The notes under the pieces are model-generated. The model was given only the letters and a program-made list of their open reading frames with translations, was not told the origin of the DNA and ran no database searches. Below, piece by piece: positions 40,601-54,200 of a stretch of DNA of 64,000 nucleotides. A program made the translations under genes and the position numbers. Numbering within the stretch: position 1 is the first letter of the stretch; each line of letters opens with the position of its first letter. Origin of the DNA: Aphis gossypii. Taxonomy: Eukaryota; Arthropoda; Insecta; Hemiptera; Aphididae. The stretch lies in the NCBI RefSeq assembly GCF_020184175.1, contig NC_065530.1, positions 59,497,260-59,561,259 of the forward strand, in the 5' to 3' direction.

Positions 40601-41489
40601 AAATGAAATAAGTTATAAGTGCAATTTATGTAATCGTACATCGACATTACGATAGAATACATTTTATCTTAGAATATATTATATCAAGTAAAAAAATATG
40701 ATTTTTTGGTAAAAACAAAAAATAGTAAAAACCTAAAGAAAAAAGTATTTATCTAGTAAAATATAATTGATACGCGTTAGGTATTTATAAAGAAAAATAG
40801 AAAAACTATTAATATTGGTAAAAAATGAAAAAAGGTTAGATTCACACTAGTGAGTCATAACAAATTGTATTTATTTAAAAAAAGACTTTTTCGTTAAATA
40901 GTGCTCGGGGACCATATAATAGCGGACAAAGATAACAATAATATGTGTATGTGCGTACATTACAAAACAACAATACAAATGTTATAACCTACATAGATAC
41001 GTAATAGTATAGGTATTATATTATAATTAACAGAAATGTATTTTATTGTTAAATAATAGATAATTGGATTAATAAAAAAAATTTATTTTATCACTGTTAA
41101 ATACAATTTGACCTTAACAGTCTTTAGATGTATTAAAACTGTATGATAAAAGTATAATATAGAGTCAAATAACTGGACAATTAAATCATAGATTTTTTTA
41201 AAAAATTACATAATAACTAAAACAAAACGTTTACTTATATTGCAGCCATTTTAATATTGACTATTGTTGATGTATATTATGGTATGGTCTTGGCGATTAT
41301 TTACAAATTTCAAACAATATTACATGTAGTATTACTTGGCACATTACACATTGGCTAAAGATTATATTATTGGTTCCTTCCCAAAGTATTTTTAAACGAG
41401 CTGTGATTAATTTATACATTATTTCTACGAAAAAAGAAATGCCCTGTATACTTAGCCCGTCCACTCAACCGTCATATTTGTAGTAGCTA

Positions 41490-42317
41490 GGTACCTAAAA
41501 TGGTTGCATACGAACTGAGTCCTATAGTACCACCTTTTATGATGAATTGAATCTCTGGTTGTTTATTTAGGCTCTAAATTTTAGAGTATATACTAATTGA
41601 GCAGTGAAATTTTAAGTATAATACTAACTGAGTCCCGACAAATTTAAAATAAAAAGTGCAGGTATGCATTACCATTCCCACACAGCATAAAAATATTTTC
41701 AGGGAAACCGTAGTTGTCAAAATATTTTTTTATTATTGTTAAAAAGTTGCCTAAATAATTAGGAAATAATTTAGTTATATTTTTGTTCGAAAAGTTCGTA
41801 TTTGGAAAATGTTTTATATAAAAACATTTTAATACTATATACCTATTTTCAAAATGTTTTGTGTTTAAATTTTAAAAATTGATAGATATACCACTTACAT
41901 TGATGATAGAAAAAAAATGTATAATAGTAAAATTGCATGGGATAAACATTGTATATTATATTCAAATCTAGTTATTGTATCATGTATTGACGATATTATC
42001 ACGTCTACATGTTACCATAATTGAGTATAAAATTAAGGCACATCCAGACGAAGCGGCTTATGACACGCAGCACAGCTGTGTGGCATAAGTGTGAGAACAT
42101 TTATTTTAATGCTGCTCGGCATGATTTCCGCTGTGTCTAGACTCTGGAAGGTTGATTTTATATTTTGCTCAAAATAATTTTCGGATTCAATTCGTATTCA
42201 ATTAGTTTTCTAACCCGGGACTCAATAATTAGTATAGGTTCCATTTTGTACCCGGGACTCAGGTAGTATATTATTTTTTTCCTGTTTTGGTATTTAGGAA
42301 CTCAATTAGTATATATA
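41490..42317. mobile_element. Non-autonomous DNA-transposon-like element bounded by inverted arrays of a degenerate repeat
   Basis: Left side, plus orientation: units at 41508-41522, 41587-41601 and 41621-41637 of the form ATACTAANTGAGTCCCG. Right side, the same unit in reverse orientation: 42214-42235, 42251-42272 and 42298-42317 (CCCGGGACTCA...TAGTAT). Around some copies a second shared block, GGTAC followed by AAAATGG, occurs on both sides (41490-41504; reverse at 42240-42255). The two arrays enclose about 570 bp with no ORF. Arrays of short subterminal repeats in opposite orientation are typical of transposase-binding regions of MITE-like elements. The superfamily and exact ends are not determinable by eye. 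Confidence 0.55.
42057..42089. repeat. Imperfect hairpin inside the inverted-array element
   Basis: A 15-bp stem (CTTATGACACGCAGC with GCTGTGTGGCATAAG) with one mismatch, one G-T pair and a three-base loop. It is flanked by a looser outer inverted repeat, CCAGACGAAGCGG against CCGCTGTGTCTAGACTCTGG (about 42044-42140). It is GC-rich in AT-rich surroundings. Confidence 0.65.
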
Positions 42318-43859
42318 GCGCCTTAAGTATACGATACACTTGATGCAGGTACCTGTGTACCTATAACCCATGAGTGAAATTAGTAATTACACCCAATTTT
42401 TTAATTATTCTCATTTACTCGGATTACTCAATACTCAGTGAGTATATAATTCGCATCATCGGGTTTACGTGATAGTACAATTTTCAATTTTTATAAATGA
42501 CAAATAAACATTGTTTTAAAAATGAATTCGATACTATGCCTTATTTTTGCACATCTACTAGCGTCTAGCTGTAATGTTTTATGCAATTACACGTTTGTGT
42601 CAACAAAATGTTTGAGTCAAGGAATACTTATTTGTTCATTTGTATTTCAAATCAATGTATATACAGAGATTAAAAAAAAAAAAAAAAATAATAGTTTTAA
42701 CTAAATGAAGCTGGTTTATCTATACATATTAAATATAATAAATAAACACGATTTTAACTTTACTAGGTATCTATGTCGGTATTGGTTTTTAAATTTAATT
42801 TGTTACATAAAAAATTTAAAAAATTTTAACTAGTTAAATGCCCGCCTTTATATATAAACTGTTGGATTAGCTTAGTTCGATGTAACAAATTTCCATCAAA
42901 CGAATTTTCTGTTAAAAAATTATTTTTGAAAATCACAAGTCTATAATCAGATTTATTTGATTTTATTTATTCTCATTCTATAAAATACTATCGCGATTTA
43001 AAATATGTTTTTGGGCCGGACGATAGGTACATATTTTTTTTTTTTTTTTGGCCGAAATGACCGTAACCGGTGCGTTATAAACAAAACAATAATTATAATT
43101 ATGTATCTACATACATCGATTAATCGTTGTATTTGGTTTTTTCGCTACGACATTTTACAATGACCACCAAACAATGTTCACACATAAATAAATAATAATT
43201 TGTTAACCGATTTTTTGACATACAGAAATTTTTCTTTACCTACGATGTACTTGTGTTACGTTAGATTTAGAACAACGGAAACCCAAAACACATTAGATTG
43301 TATACAATACGATCGAGAATGTCTTACCCAACGGAGAAAATATCAAATTTATTTATTTTTTCTAGTCATCGCCTGCTATTATTGTTTTGTTAACCCGTCA
43401 GCGTTCAATTCACGCGGACAAACGTGTGCAATATATTCGTATGCGCTACAATCGACGTGCATTATAATATTATAATAATATGAATATAATAAGAAGGTAG
43501 TTGGTATCTATCGCACATCGCGACCAACAAGGTAACAACTCTATAATAGTATTGTAATACTTCAAACGCGTTTAACGCACACGGCGATTACCGAAATTCG
43601 TTCAATTATTTTTCGGTATTAAAACACTATGGTAAAATTTTAAGTCGTTAACGACGGCTCTGTCATCGGTCGAAGGTCGAATTTTCATAATAATTAGGAG
43701 TCGCACACTCGGTCGCGAATATTTATAACGCTTTTTTCGTGGCACGTGTCGCCATCGGCAGTGCATTGTAATTAAATTTATAATAATATTGTATTATTTT
43801 TATACGTGGTGTTGTTTCAAACGCGTCGAATTTTTTATTCGGCGTCCGGACATACGGCA

Positions 43860-43924
43860 ACGCCATCTGTCGGCGATTTGAACGTTCGACGCTCGGTTTT
43901 CATTCGCCGTCCGCCAGATAGCAG
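43860..43924. promoter_or_regulatory. Inverted pair of CTCF-like motifs
   Basis: Minus-strand CAGATGGCGT (43860-43869) and plus-strand CAGATAGCAG (43915-43924) each match nine of ten positions of the CTCF core YAGRKGGCRS. They lie in a CpG-rich patch (about 43.56-43.99 kb) of intron 2. Binding is inferred only from motif similarity. Confidence 0.28.
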
Positions 43925-46900
43925 AACGTAAACCTATTTTCAATTATTTTCCCTACGAACCCGTTCGTTCTCATCCAAACGATTTTCCAACGATCTAAAC
44001 GAGCATATTGTAATCGTTTATCCAATACTGTCAATGAGTTTCCCTCTCCTCACCGCACGACGCTTATTTATTTTCAATTTTTAGGAAAAAATATCAAATA
44101 GAAGTATTACCCAGGTAATACTCTACAGTAAAAGATACTCTCCGTGTATGAAAAAATTAAATAAACGCCTTACGTGAGCTGAATATTTTGTTTTGGAGAG
44201 GGGAGGTGTCAAATAAATAGTTTTTGACCGTAGAAAAACATACAATTATTTCAACTGGATACTTATTTAAATTACATATTAATAAATTAGAAAAACTATC
44301 AAATCGGGTACCTAAGTAATATCTATTTTATGTAGTTGCCAATGTCGATATTTTAACACTTGACTCAATAGAACTCTATAGGACCCTATACGCGATCACT
44401 AGCAAGACGCAAGCGTAATTCTTTCGAGGGTACAAAAAATATATAACCTATTCGAGTACCTATTTTCGGTTTTTATATACCTACACAAGTCTATATAACA
44501 TTCCTCAATAAAGTCTGAGAAATTACGTGTCATTAGTTACGTATCGTTATTTCCATAATACTATTTTATTTATAATAAAGTAAATGCATAACATGTACTA
44601 TTCAGGGCCACTTGTTAATTATTTTGTTGTATATTGTGTGCTTTTGGGGGTGTCAGAGAAAATAAGTGACTAATGCCAACAGGTTCTAAAATGTCATAAT
44701 TTGCCATTGGCAGATGCGTTACAAAAATAGTCATTGCCTATACATTATAATCATTAATGGACTTAAATTAATAATAATACCTATACAAATAATAACGTTA
44801 AATAAAAAATAAATTAAATTTTACCATATAATTAATTGTTGAGCTTTAGAGAAATCTGAATCGTAGCTCGTTCAGCGACTTCTTTCTAATTCTGGCCCTG
44901 ATGCATTTTATCTATTCAAAAAACGACACCTGCAGTATTTGGAACCGACTCAGCCGTCAAGATGAAAATATTATGGACAAAAAACCGTGAAGTCATGTAA
45001 ACTTAATCGTTCAGTACAGTATTGAACAGATACGAAACGAAAATTTGGCGACCGTATAGCGCGGATTTTTAAATAGAAAAATGATATATACGTATTATAA
45101 CGCTGAATCATACATAGGTACATAATATACACGTTCAGTGCATTAGACCGCTTTGTTTCACAGGTCCTTGTAGTATTGGAAACGTAAAAAAAGATATTGT
45201 GTACAGCGTGACCGAATGCGTAAAAGGAATGCTTTCAAACTTTTAAACGACTTTTTGAGGCCATAAAACAGTCCTCCGCGGGATTTAGAAATGCTTTTTC
45301 TCAGAGGGAGGAGCTAAGCCCGCCCTAGTCACACCCTTTCACAATTGGTTTTTGTACTCTCGCATACGCCGATGAGTTCAGCTGTATACACGAAATAACG
45401 AATAAATATTAATAAAAGCACTTTATTGAAATTGCTTCAATTGATGTGACCGCCGTACTACCTCTCCCCTGTTTACATTCGCCTTATATATAATCGGTCT
45501 TTCTTTAACCTAGTTATTAATGTTAGATCATTACCATGCATATACTTATGTCTATAAAATATATATAGGTACACGCTGAACTTCAGTATAACATAGGTAA
45601 TATTATATATCAGTGCTGTATAACAGGCATTTGAGTACCTCGTGAAGCGTAGGTATATACGTAAATATTATCAAATACATTTTTTTTAAATTTTCTTTGT
45701 ACACGGACAAATATTTTAAACGAATAATATGTATTATAATCAACAATTTATTAACTTATGCAACTATATATAAGTAATATATTATTGTTGTTAATTAAAT
45801 GACTATTGTAAACTGTATTATACATTTAATTATTACTCTATGTTAAGTTTAGTATAAATACTTTAAATTGCGCGTCATATACACTAAAAAAAAGTAGCAT
45901 TCATTAGACACAATAATTTTCTTTGTTTAACGCGAGCTGTAAATTGTAATACGCTTACACGCGTATCATGGTTGTGCGTGACTAATTCCGTATTCGTATT
46001 AAGTTAAATTACCCATTATTGTGAGTGTTTCGATGATTGTATAGCGTATAAATTGTTATTATGTTTAATTAAAATTCGAAATTTTCGATTTAGAAACGTT
46101 CTGTATAGTTTCTGTTATATACGACTACGCAAATTATGTAGCGAGGCGTCTAAATGTTAAGTGTGTGTGACACTTTTCAGTTACGGAAGTTTTAACTTAT
46201 AAATGTCATGGGTGTTATACTGGTAATTAACATATCTGTTCTGACCGTCAGACGTTTTGGAAGAATAAAAAAAAAAAAATAATTCTAAAAATAATAATCT
46301 TATTTTTTGTGTTTCAATCGGAGCAGATTCAACGAAACGTCGTCGCCGAAATAGTATATTTAATATTACAATGTAGCAGTGCGTCACAAATCACAATAAT
46401 GTTTTGTTTAAATTATTGAATTTGAATTGCATTATTAAATATGCACATACTGACAGAGATTTAAATTCAATCTTCTAAATTTTTTTTTATTATTACAATA
46501 TAATTATTTTTTAGATACATGAGTTTCCATAATCCGTAGATATAGGGTGGACCTTGCGAAAGTTTTTAAATTATAAAAAATAATTAACATCGTTATTACT
46601 TATTTATCATTAAAGAAAAGTAATTTCATCCAAATTTTAACTTATTAACGATAGAATTTTCTTTTATATAAAGACGTGTAGGTAGAAAATGTTAAATTTT
46701 TAAATCATAATTATAAGTTCAACATTTTTTTATAAATATATAGGTAATGGAAAATGAATTTGTTAATTTTCGTAATTTTTATGTGTGTATTTGGTTAAAG
46801 AGATAATGCCAAAATATCATAATTTCGTTTTGTTTTTATTAATAGGTTAGGTATACGTGATGTAATATAATGATATTATGAAAACTGAAAAGTATGCATA

Positions 46901-48758
46901 CAAATTTGTACTGTATGGTTTTTTACTATAGCTGAAAAAATATATTATAGCTTGTGCGTTTTCATAAAGGTCAAAGGATTGATTTGATTTATGAAGTATT
47001 CTGTGAGAAACGACTGAAACTCGATCACATGGCAAAGGGAAATTGGCTTTTAGATATGTGATTTGTGATGTGGTTATTTCACGGAGAAACACGTGCATAT
47101 CATAAAAGTATAATGATGTGCTGGTATAGAGATTGGCTATTTTTGAGTATAGGTACATACATTTTTGCTTTCTACTGGGAATAATCCATAATTGATTCGA
47201 ACGAGAGCGAATTTTTTACTGAAACATCGACCCATTGAGGTTAATAATATATTGTTAATTATAAATATTGTGTTGTTTTACGACGAACGTCAGTGCTGTG
47301 TAAATGGACTTCATGTACATATTATGTACGTGTTCATATAATATTCTGCCATTTAATGTGTACACTAGTCTTTGGTTATCATAAAAGTGCTGAGCGCGTC
47401 AGATCGATCTAGTTATACGGTGTTATGAAAACCTAGGTTAGGTTGTTTAGTGTTTGAGGATAATCAATAACATGCCCATAAATAAAAGATAAAAAACTTC
47501 TACTTAATGCCTTCTGGCGAGCAAAACCGGACCTTTATTAAACTATGGAAAATATCTCTTTCTATGTATGGATAAATAAATAGAAACAAATATTATTTGT
47601 TTGAAAAATTTGTAATAATAATTTTAAAGTCTTTAATATTGGTTGAAAAATTATGAATATTCATTTTCAAAATTCCGCTAAAAGTATTTTACATTTATAA
47701 AATATATATATTAATTTGTAGTACATCTATGGTTTAGAATAAAAGATAAATCCAATTAAAAACTAATATTTAAGTTTTTAATAGGAATCAGTTACTATAC
47801 TTTTATTGATACAAAATCATAAGTAAAAAATTTTTTTTTTAACAAGTTAAGAGTGAAGTACGGTAAAAAACTTGTCATTTAATAATGTTTAGAAATATAG
47901 TTAGTCTTACTTTGTAATTTAACAGTAAAGTTTCTTAAGTCACCTATGATTTTTAATCCTATAGATTCATTTTCTCAGCCGTGGTTTAACAGTCTGATAA
48001 ATGATAAATGATAATAATAATTTATTACTATAACAGGACAACGTCACATCCTTAGCTTGTGTCATATACCTATTATAGCCTTTTATTATATTCAGCGAGG
48101 AAGATCGTTGCTCGTTGGAAGTTTTCAATAATCAAGGTACATGACGTATCTATGTCGCCGAATAAATGAAATGTCTTTTAATATATCTACACATCGATGC
48201 AGTATACCTATTTAATAATAGTGACGATACCGATGTCGTCCGCGTGTATATTTTCTTTGGTTGGAAACAAAGGAAAAAAAAGGTGTTAAAAATTACGCGT
48301 GTGTTGTCGTGCAAACGAAAGATAAAAATAATATTATATTATTGCTTTTTAATGAATTTTTACGCTTAACGTCGTACGTCGTGATGTATATCGGCAAACA
48401 ACCCGCGAGCCACTAATGGCTTACATTTAACCATCTTTATCCTTCGCGACCGCGGCGTGTGACATTATGTAATCATTGCAGTGTTTTCGGCGGATCTTCA
48501 GCTTGTTTATTATAATATTATAATATATTATATGCATTATATGTACGTATAATAGATAGCTATTACCCATAGTGTACCCGCAGTCGTTTAACTCGTTTAT
48601 GAAATTTTATTACGCAACGTCGTTATTTTGTCACACACCTATAATATGAGGCGTATGGGTAATTAGTGTGTATTACACAAATGATCCGAACATTAGCGGA
48701 TACCCATTATGTCGTGGTACTACCCGTGCACTGTACCTTTGCAGAAGCATAATATGAT

Positions 48759-48830
48759 CAGAGGCGTATTTAGGCACCGCCGTCCGGAAACCTGGCCCCG
48801 TGTCCTCTAAGTTGAGGGTTACAGTACTCT
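48759..48830. mobile_element. Probable transposon-derived fragment
   Basis: GC-bearing stretch beginning AGAGGCGTATTTAGGCACCG inside AT-rich intron 2. The GGCGTATTTAGG phrase recalls a common aphid interspersed repeat. It falls inside a 70-codon minus-strand frame (48673-48885) that has no other support. Confidence 0.25.
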
Positions 48831-50119
48831 TATAGTGACGTTTAAAAATAATAAAACTCTGAGAAATTGTTTTTTTTTTTAACAACTAAAGTTTATTGAT
48901 TTTTAAAAAAATAATATTAAAATTAATAATCATCTAGGTACAATCTTAAAACTAATCGTTACTATTGGAAAATGCGTACCGAGGTTTATTTCTAAATTAG
49001 TTAAGCACTTATGTCACGCATTGACGTCGCTGTAACTTGTCATATTAAATCTATCGACATAATATACACTCAATTGTCAACAAAAATTAATATTTAAAAT
49101 TATGTGGAATAATCGGATGAGTGAAATTCAAACAAAATATACAAAAATAGCTTAGGTAAGAATTGCGATTCGACTCTCGAAAAATAAGCGTTTTGATAGT
49201 CTATCTCGAATATCGGACAAGTGTTAACATATTAAGTAAGATAAATTATAATATTTCAAGTAGTGTATTACACCGTGTTTGTTAGTCCCGTGAATATATC
49301 AATAAATTAAATGCATGTGTGTATGTCGTTTGTGTTGCCTAACCGTACGGCTCGTTTAACATAGTTGAAGCTTAATACAAAAAATATGCCAATCACCTAT
49401 GATAATATTATTGCTATCAGTTATTGTACACTAGACGCATAACGGTTGTGTCATCGTGTAAATACGATTAATGTTCATTACCGATTTCAAAATAGTTGTC
49501 CATATACATTCGGATAACATTTTACAAAACAAAGAACTGGAAACTCAACGAACGACCAGGGGTCTTTTTGAGCCGTTATTTTATCTGAACCGAAGTAATC
49601 CGTAAGAGATTTTGGAGCTCTCGGTTCCAAAAACATGCACCGAAAGACTTTGCCCTAGATTCAAAACCGAAGAACCAACAAATATTGAATATTTAAAAAA
49701 ATCATTTTTGGATTTTAATTCTGAATAAAAAAAAATTGGATATCAACAGATGAATGTCTATAGATCTTAAATGGAACAATGTAACGTTTTGAAGAAATGT
49801 GGTTTAATTTATTTTTGAATTATGATTGAAAACTTGAAATATGGATTTTATCATAAATCATAAAAATTTGTACTTAAATGAAAAATGAAAAATGTTCAGT
49901 GTTTCGTATGATTCATAGACATTTTTCTGTTGAATTCAATTTTTTTTTTTTATCAAAATTCAAATCAAACAACGTAAACTAACTTTAATTTTCTTTAACC
50001 CAAAAATACAGGTCTTTTCAACTCAAAGAATATTTACTATAAGAGTGGTATTCACTGGTACCTACCCGCGTAAACTCCACTCACACAAAATATAGTAATT
50101 TTCTTCTATAACACAATAT

Positions 50120-50240
50120 AGATTCTGATTAGCGACGAAGAGATTAAAATTGCCTAATTTTTGCCTCTTAAATAAAAGCCATAGTGAGATGGCCCCTTAA
50201 TGTATTTTCGTCCTGCAACGCTGCAGATACGTCCTTAATA
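50120..50240. mobile_element. Possible diverged copy of the AGATTCTGA repeat and adjacent relic
   Basis: Starts AGATTCTGATTAGCGACGAA, alignable with the 18972 copy after one small gap. It is followed by a GC-bearing stretch (TGAGATGGCCCC, CAACGCTGCAGATACG) unlike the AT-rich intron around it. Confidence 0.25.
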
Positions 50241-51227
50241 ATATTCACTACCTTTATCAATAATAATCTACGCCTAGACTAGATTCGTACGCGAAACTTT
50301 GTTAGAAATTACATTCATTTTCTAAACGTATATGTTCGCCGTAACGATATAGGTACAATATATTATATTCTTATAATGTGAGCAGCGCGGTTTCATTTTT
50401 GTAATAACGGTCTACAATATTTCAGTACATAATATTATGTAAAATACACGCCACCGACGAGAAGTCAATTATAATATGTTATTACGAACAACGCACCCGT
50501 ACCATCCATTACGAAATGAAAACCCCGAGTACGAGTGGTTCTGCGTGTAGGTATCAATTATTGTTATTATTATTAGCGGTCATATTTTCGCAACTCATAA
50601 TTGCGACCAGTAATAATAATTATTATCAGGTATAAAATATCATAATGGACATGCGCGGCTGTACGAACACGAATCACGAACGGTTTTGTCGCTAGAATGG
50701 GAAATCTTTGTACAAACATTGTGTTATATATTTACCGACACCGTTTGAATTTGCAATTTATATTTTTTTTCGAACGAGATTTTATGTGTTTATAATATTC
50801 TCCATACATTATATATTATTACTGCAATCATATCGCGCCGTTCCAAAGTCCTAACGTGTATAATATTTTATTATGTGTCGTGTGTACCAATGCTATTATA
50901 ACAAGTTACGACCTAACCTACCGAATCTCGAATCTAGTATTAGTATTCAATATATAGAATTACCGATAAGTAGTAGGGAATATAATACTCACACACGGGC
51001 GAATAATTGAACGTTAGCCATACACAAATAATTATAAGGTATAAGCTGTACTCGCGATATTATATAACTTGTCTACTATATGATGATATTTATAAATGTA
51101 TTTAATATTATTATAGGCTACATAGTTATTATATTCGTTAACATCGCATATTATATTATAAGGATGGGTATACGATATCGGAAAATTATGATAAATAATA
51201 ATAGGTATATTATAAAGATGAACTCAC

Positions 51228-51290
51228 TTGCGCTGCTGTTAATGAACCCCTGATATATGTCGTTGAGACTGTTCGCATCACTGGACATAA
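51228..51290 (-). CDS. Coding exon 2 (N-terminal domain)
   Basis: 63 nt with a strong acceptor (TTTTATGTTTCAG) and donor A|GTGAGT. Two bases finish the Val codon from exon 1. Twenty codons follow (MSSDANSLNDIYQGFINSSA) and one base is left for exon 3. The segment is polar, with an N-S-S glycosylation sequon, which fits a luminal or extracellular location. The codons look used (CTC, AAC, GAC, CAG, AGC), unlike the AT-rich flanks. The exon has phase 1 on both sides, so skipping it would keep the frame. A longer AT-rich frame runs through the exon into both introns, but it changes composition exactly at the splice borders. Confidence 0.8.
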
Positions 51291-54200
51291 CTGAAACATA
51301 AAAACGAAAAAATTTTATTTTATGATGACTTTGCCGTACATTGAGTTGATAACGCGTCGAACATTGTACATACACTTATAACTAATAAGTAATAACTACG
51401 TCAAAGTTCGGCAGTACGGTGAATAATTGTGCAAAAACCTAATATACCAACGAATGTAGTTCGGCGTTAAAGTGTTTAGCGTTTTATATTCTAATTTTCT
51501 ATACCTCGTTGTATAGGCACAGCGGACGTTGACGAATGCATGACAATACTGAGTACAATAATATCATTTTCATTTGTATAAGCTACGCACTTTATACCTA
51601 TCTCCTGTATAGACTTATTATGGTATTTACAAAACTTATACGCGCGTTCGACTGATACGACAATTCAATCATCCTTATTAGTATAGCATAATATAACGAT
51701 AATTTAATAACGATATTATGTAGGCACCTATTATAATAATATTATGTCATACCTACATGTTAATTGTTTTGTTTTTTTGGCATTGATATCATACGAGTAT
51801 GTATATTTAATTTCGTAAATTACACCAATCAATTAATGCTTTTGATGTGCTATACTAATTTGTTTATTAAACGCTAATTTAGCATTTAAAATTAGACGTC
51901 CAACTGTCCAAGTATCTCATAACAAGCATTTTGTTGAGACCATTTTACATAATGATGCACGGGGAACATGGATAATGTATTGTTAAAAGGTTCATTCGTA
52001 TAATATACTGTATTATAGAATAACCTTTCGCGCGACCTCGCAGTTCCCAATATATAATATTATGTATTATATTATGCAGCACAGTTTAATGGCGTAAATA
52101 ATAATGTATTGTTAGGCATATTATATCTTTACGATAACTATATTAAAGTATCCGTCCACGCTGAGGTGATATAATAATAAATAATTAATCTTAGTATTTA
52201 TAAAATAAATAATAATTAACACCTTTTAGTGCTTGTATAATTTCATATTATCAGTAAAAGATAATAAAGATAACACTTAACGCGATGTATTATTATATGG
52301 ATAGTTATTTAAATATTAAATGAACTATGGAGGTAACGGCCGTCGAACTAATATGTATATTTTTTATAGTGATTAGTATTTACCATTTAGTTGTTACCTA
52401 CTAATTAGTAATTAATAATTATGAACACTAAATTTATCATAATAAACTTACGCCTAAAGAAAGTTACATGAACAATATAATATAACGTGTTTAAATTATC
52501 GCAACAAGAATATAGTAATTATTTAAAATTATTTTACGAATAATATTTTTTCCTACATTTATAAAATTTATCTTTTCTATAATTGTGCATTGTGTAATCA
52601 TCAATTATGGAGGATGTCTGTAAGAGTTTAATGTCCATTTGTTTTTTAAGTTGTTTAGTTTAAGATTGTTAAGCTATTAAACAATTATATTTTATATTCT
52701 CTACAATCATTACTAAATTTTTTGATTTTCTGAAAAAAAAACTAATGAGTGAAGATAATATAAAACTAGAGAATGAATAAAAATAGGATACGCATCGTAT
52801 ATATCACTAACCAGTACTTAAAAGTTTAATTTTTTTAAATTTCATACTATACTAACCATTAAGCACTAATATAAGTAAATTAATTTTATACTCCATTAAT
52901 ATAAAATATAACTTTTAATTGTTCTTATTTAGATTTCACGCTAAGCACAATGATGTATTTTATAGACTTTGCCAATAACAGTTTTCATTTTGCTTGATAT
53001 GATTTAATACTAAAGTGCTTTCAATAGAAGGTCTCTTGCCTATTTCATCCACCCACAGCCAAATCAATATATTTACATACACTTATTGCGGTATATATTA
53101 TTTTATAAATTGTGTGAATAAAAATATTAAAATTAAAAAAATATTATTTAAAGCAGTTGGCATTATGATCAAAACATAATTATTTTAATATAAATTTTAT
53201 TCGTTATTGGAAAATAATGATATTGTTAAAGATAGGTAGGTATGATCGTAGGACGATGAAATATGAATCATTAATTGTTGATCATTAATAATAATTCTCA
53301 GTTTAATATATAATGCTAAATTGCGAGATTATACAAGAATTTATATTTGTATCTTTATTATTTTTCAATTTAATATTCTTTTTTACGTATTTTTTTCAAT
53401 TTTAATAATTGATATCTAGAAATGCTAATGGTATATGTTTTTTACGTTTATCATACACACCACACATGGGTATTCAAGTCGTAAAATATACAAACAATCA
53501 ATTAATTAACAATTAATTTTTATATTTATCATTGGATTAATTTAATTCTATGTGTCCTATATGTAAATTATACATACCTACATGATATTACACTGAAACT
53601 ATGATGGTGTTTTATTATTCGTATACGATGTCAGTATTGTATCAATACACTATACATTATATACCTATATATTATAACGAATAAGTTTCCTTTAATTACG
53701 CCTACGATATGACCTTCAATATTCGTAATAATCGTTTTAAAAAAATAAAATTTATAATAATAATTTTTATATAATGTTTACAAGTATCATATGCGTTATA
53801 AATAAATTAAAATAACTCATTTACTCGTTAAACACAAACGACATATACATGTATTGTACATTTATTATACATATATGTACCTATGCATTAAACAATGCGC
53901 TGTCAATGCAATTTTTACATTAACATTGATGTGATATTAATCTGAATTTTTTCTCAACAACAAACATTAACTTATTATAATAGTTCTGAAATGCGTTTGG
54001 TATGAAAATACATATTTTTTTTTTAAAAAAGGTATTTTTTTTTTTACAACGAACTCCATTGGTATGGTATATAATTAGTTTTTTTTTTTGTATTGTTATA
54101 TTTGTAGATTACAATAAAGCTCGTATATCGAGGTGGATCTCCTTTTGTGTGCAGTGAATATGTTTTATTCTGCGACGGAGAAATAAAAAAATGCAAATCA

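Larger units (their letters stand above)
30535..51227 (-). other. Intron 2 (about 20.7 kb)
   Basis: Bounded by donor GTGAGT at 51227 and acceptor TTATTTTCAG ending at 30535. It holds a pogo/Tigger-like terminal repeat (32624-32662), a 32-nt TA microsatellite (34603-34634), the inverted-array element (41490-42317), CTCF-like sites near 43.9 kb and several short mobile-element relics (48.76, 50.12 kb). CpG-bearing patches lie at about 33.3-33.6, 37.5-38.3, 43.5-44.0 and 48.1-48.8 kb. I see no exon in it that fits the chained frame better than direct splicing of exons 2 and 3. Confidence 0.75.

Noticed and set aside
46847..47158. 103-codon minus ORF
   Set aside because: At about 70 % A+T a few open frames of this length are expected by chance in 64 kb scanned in six frames. 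It does not join the exon chain and has no known motif.
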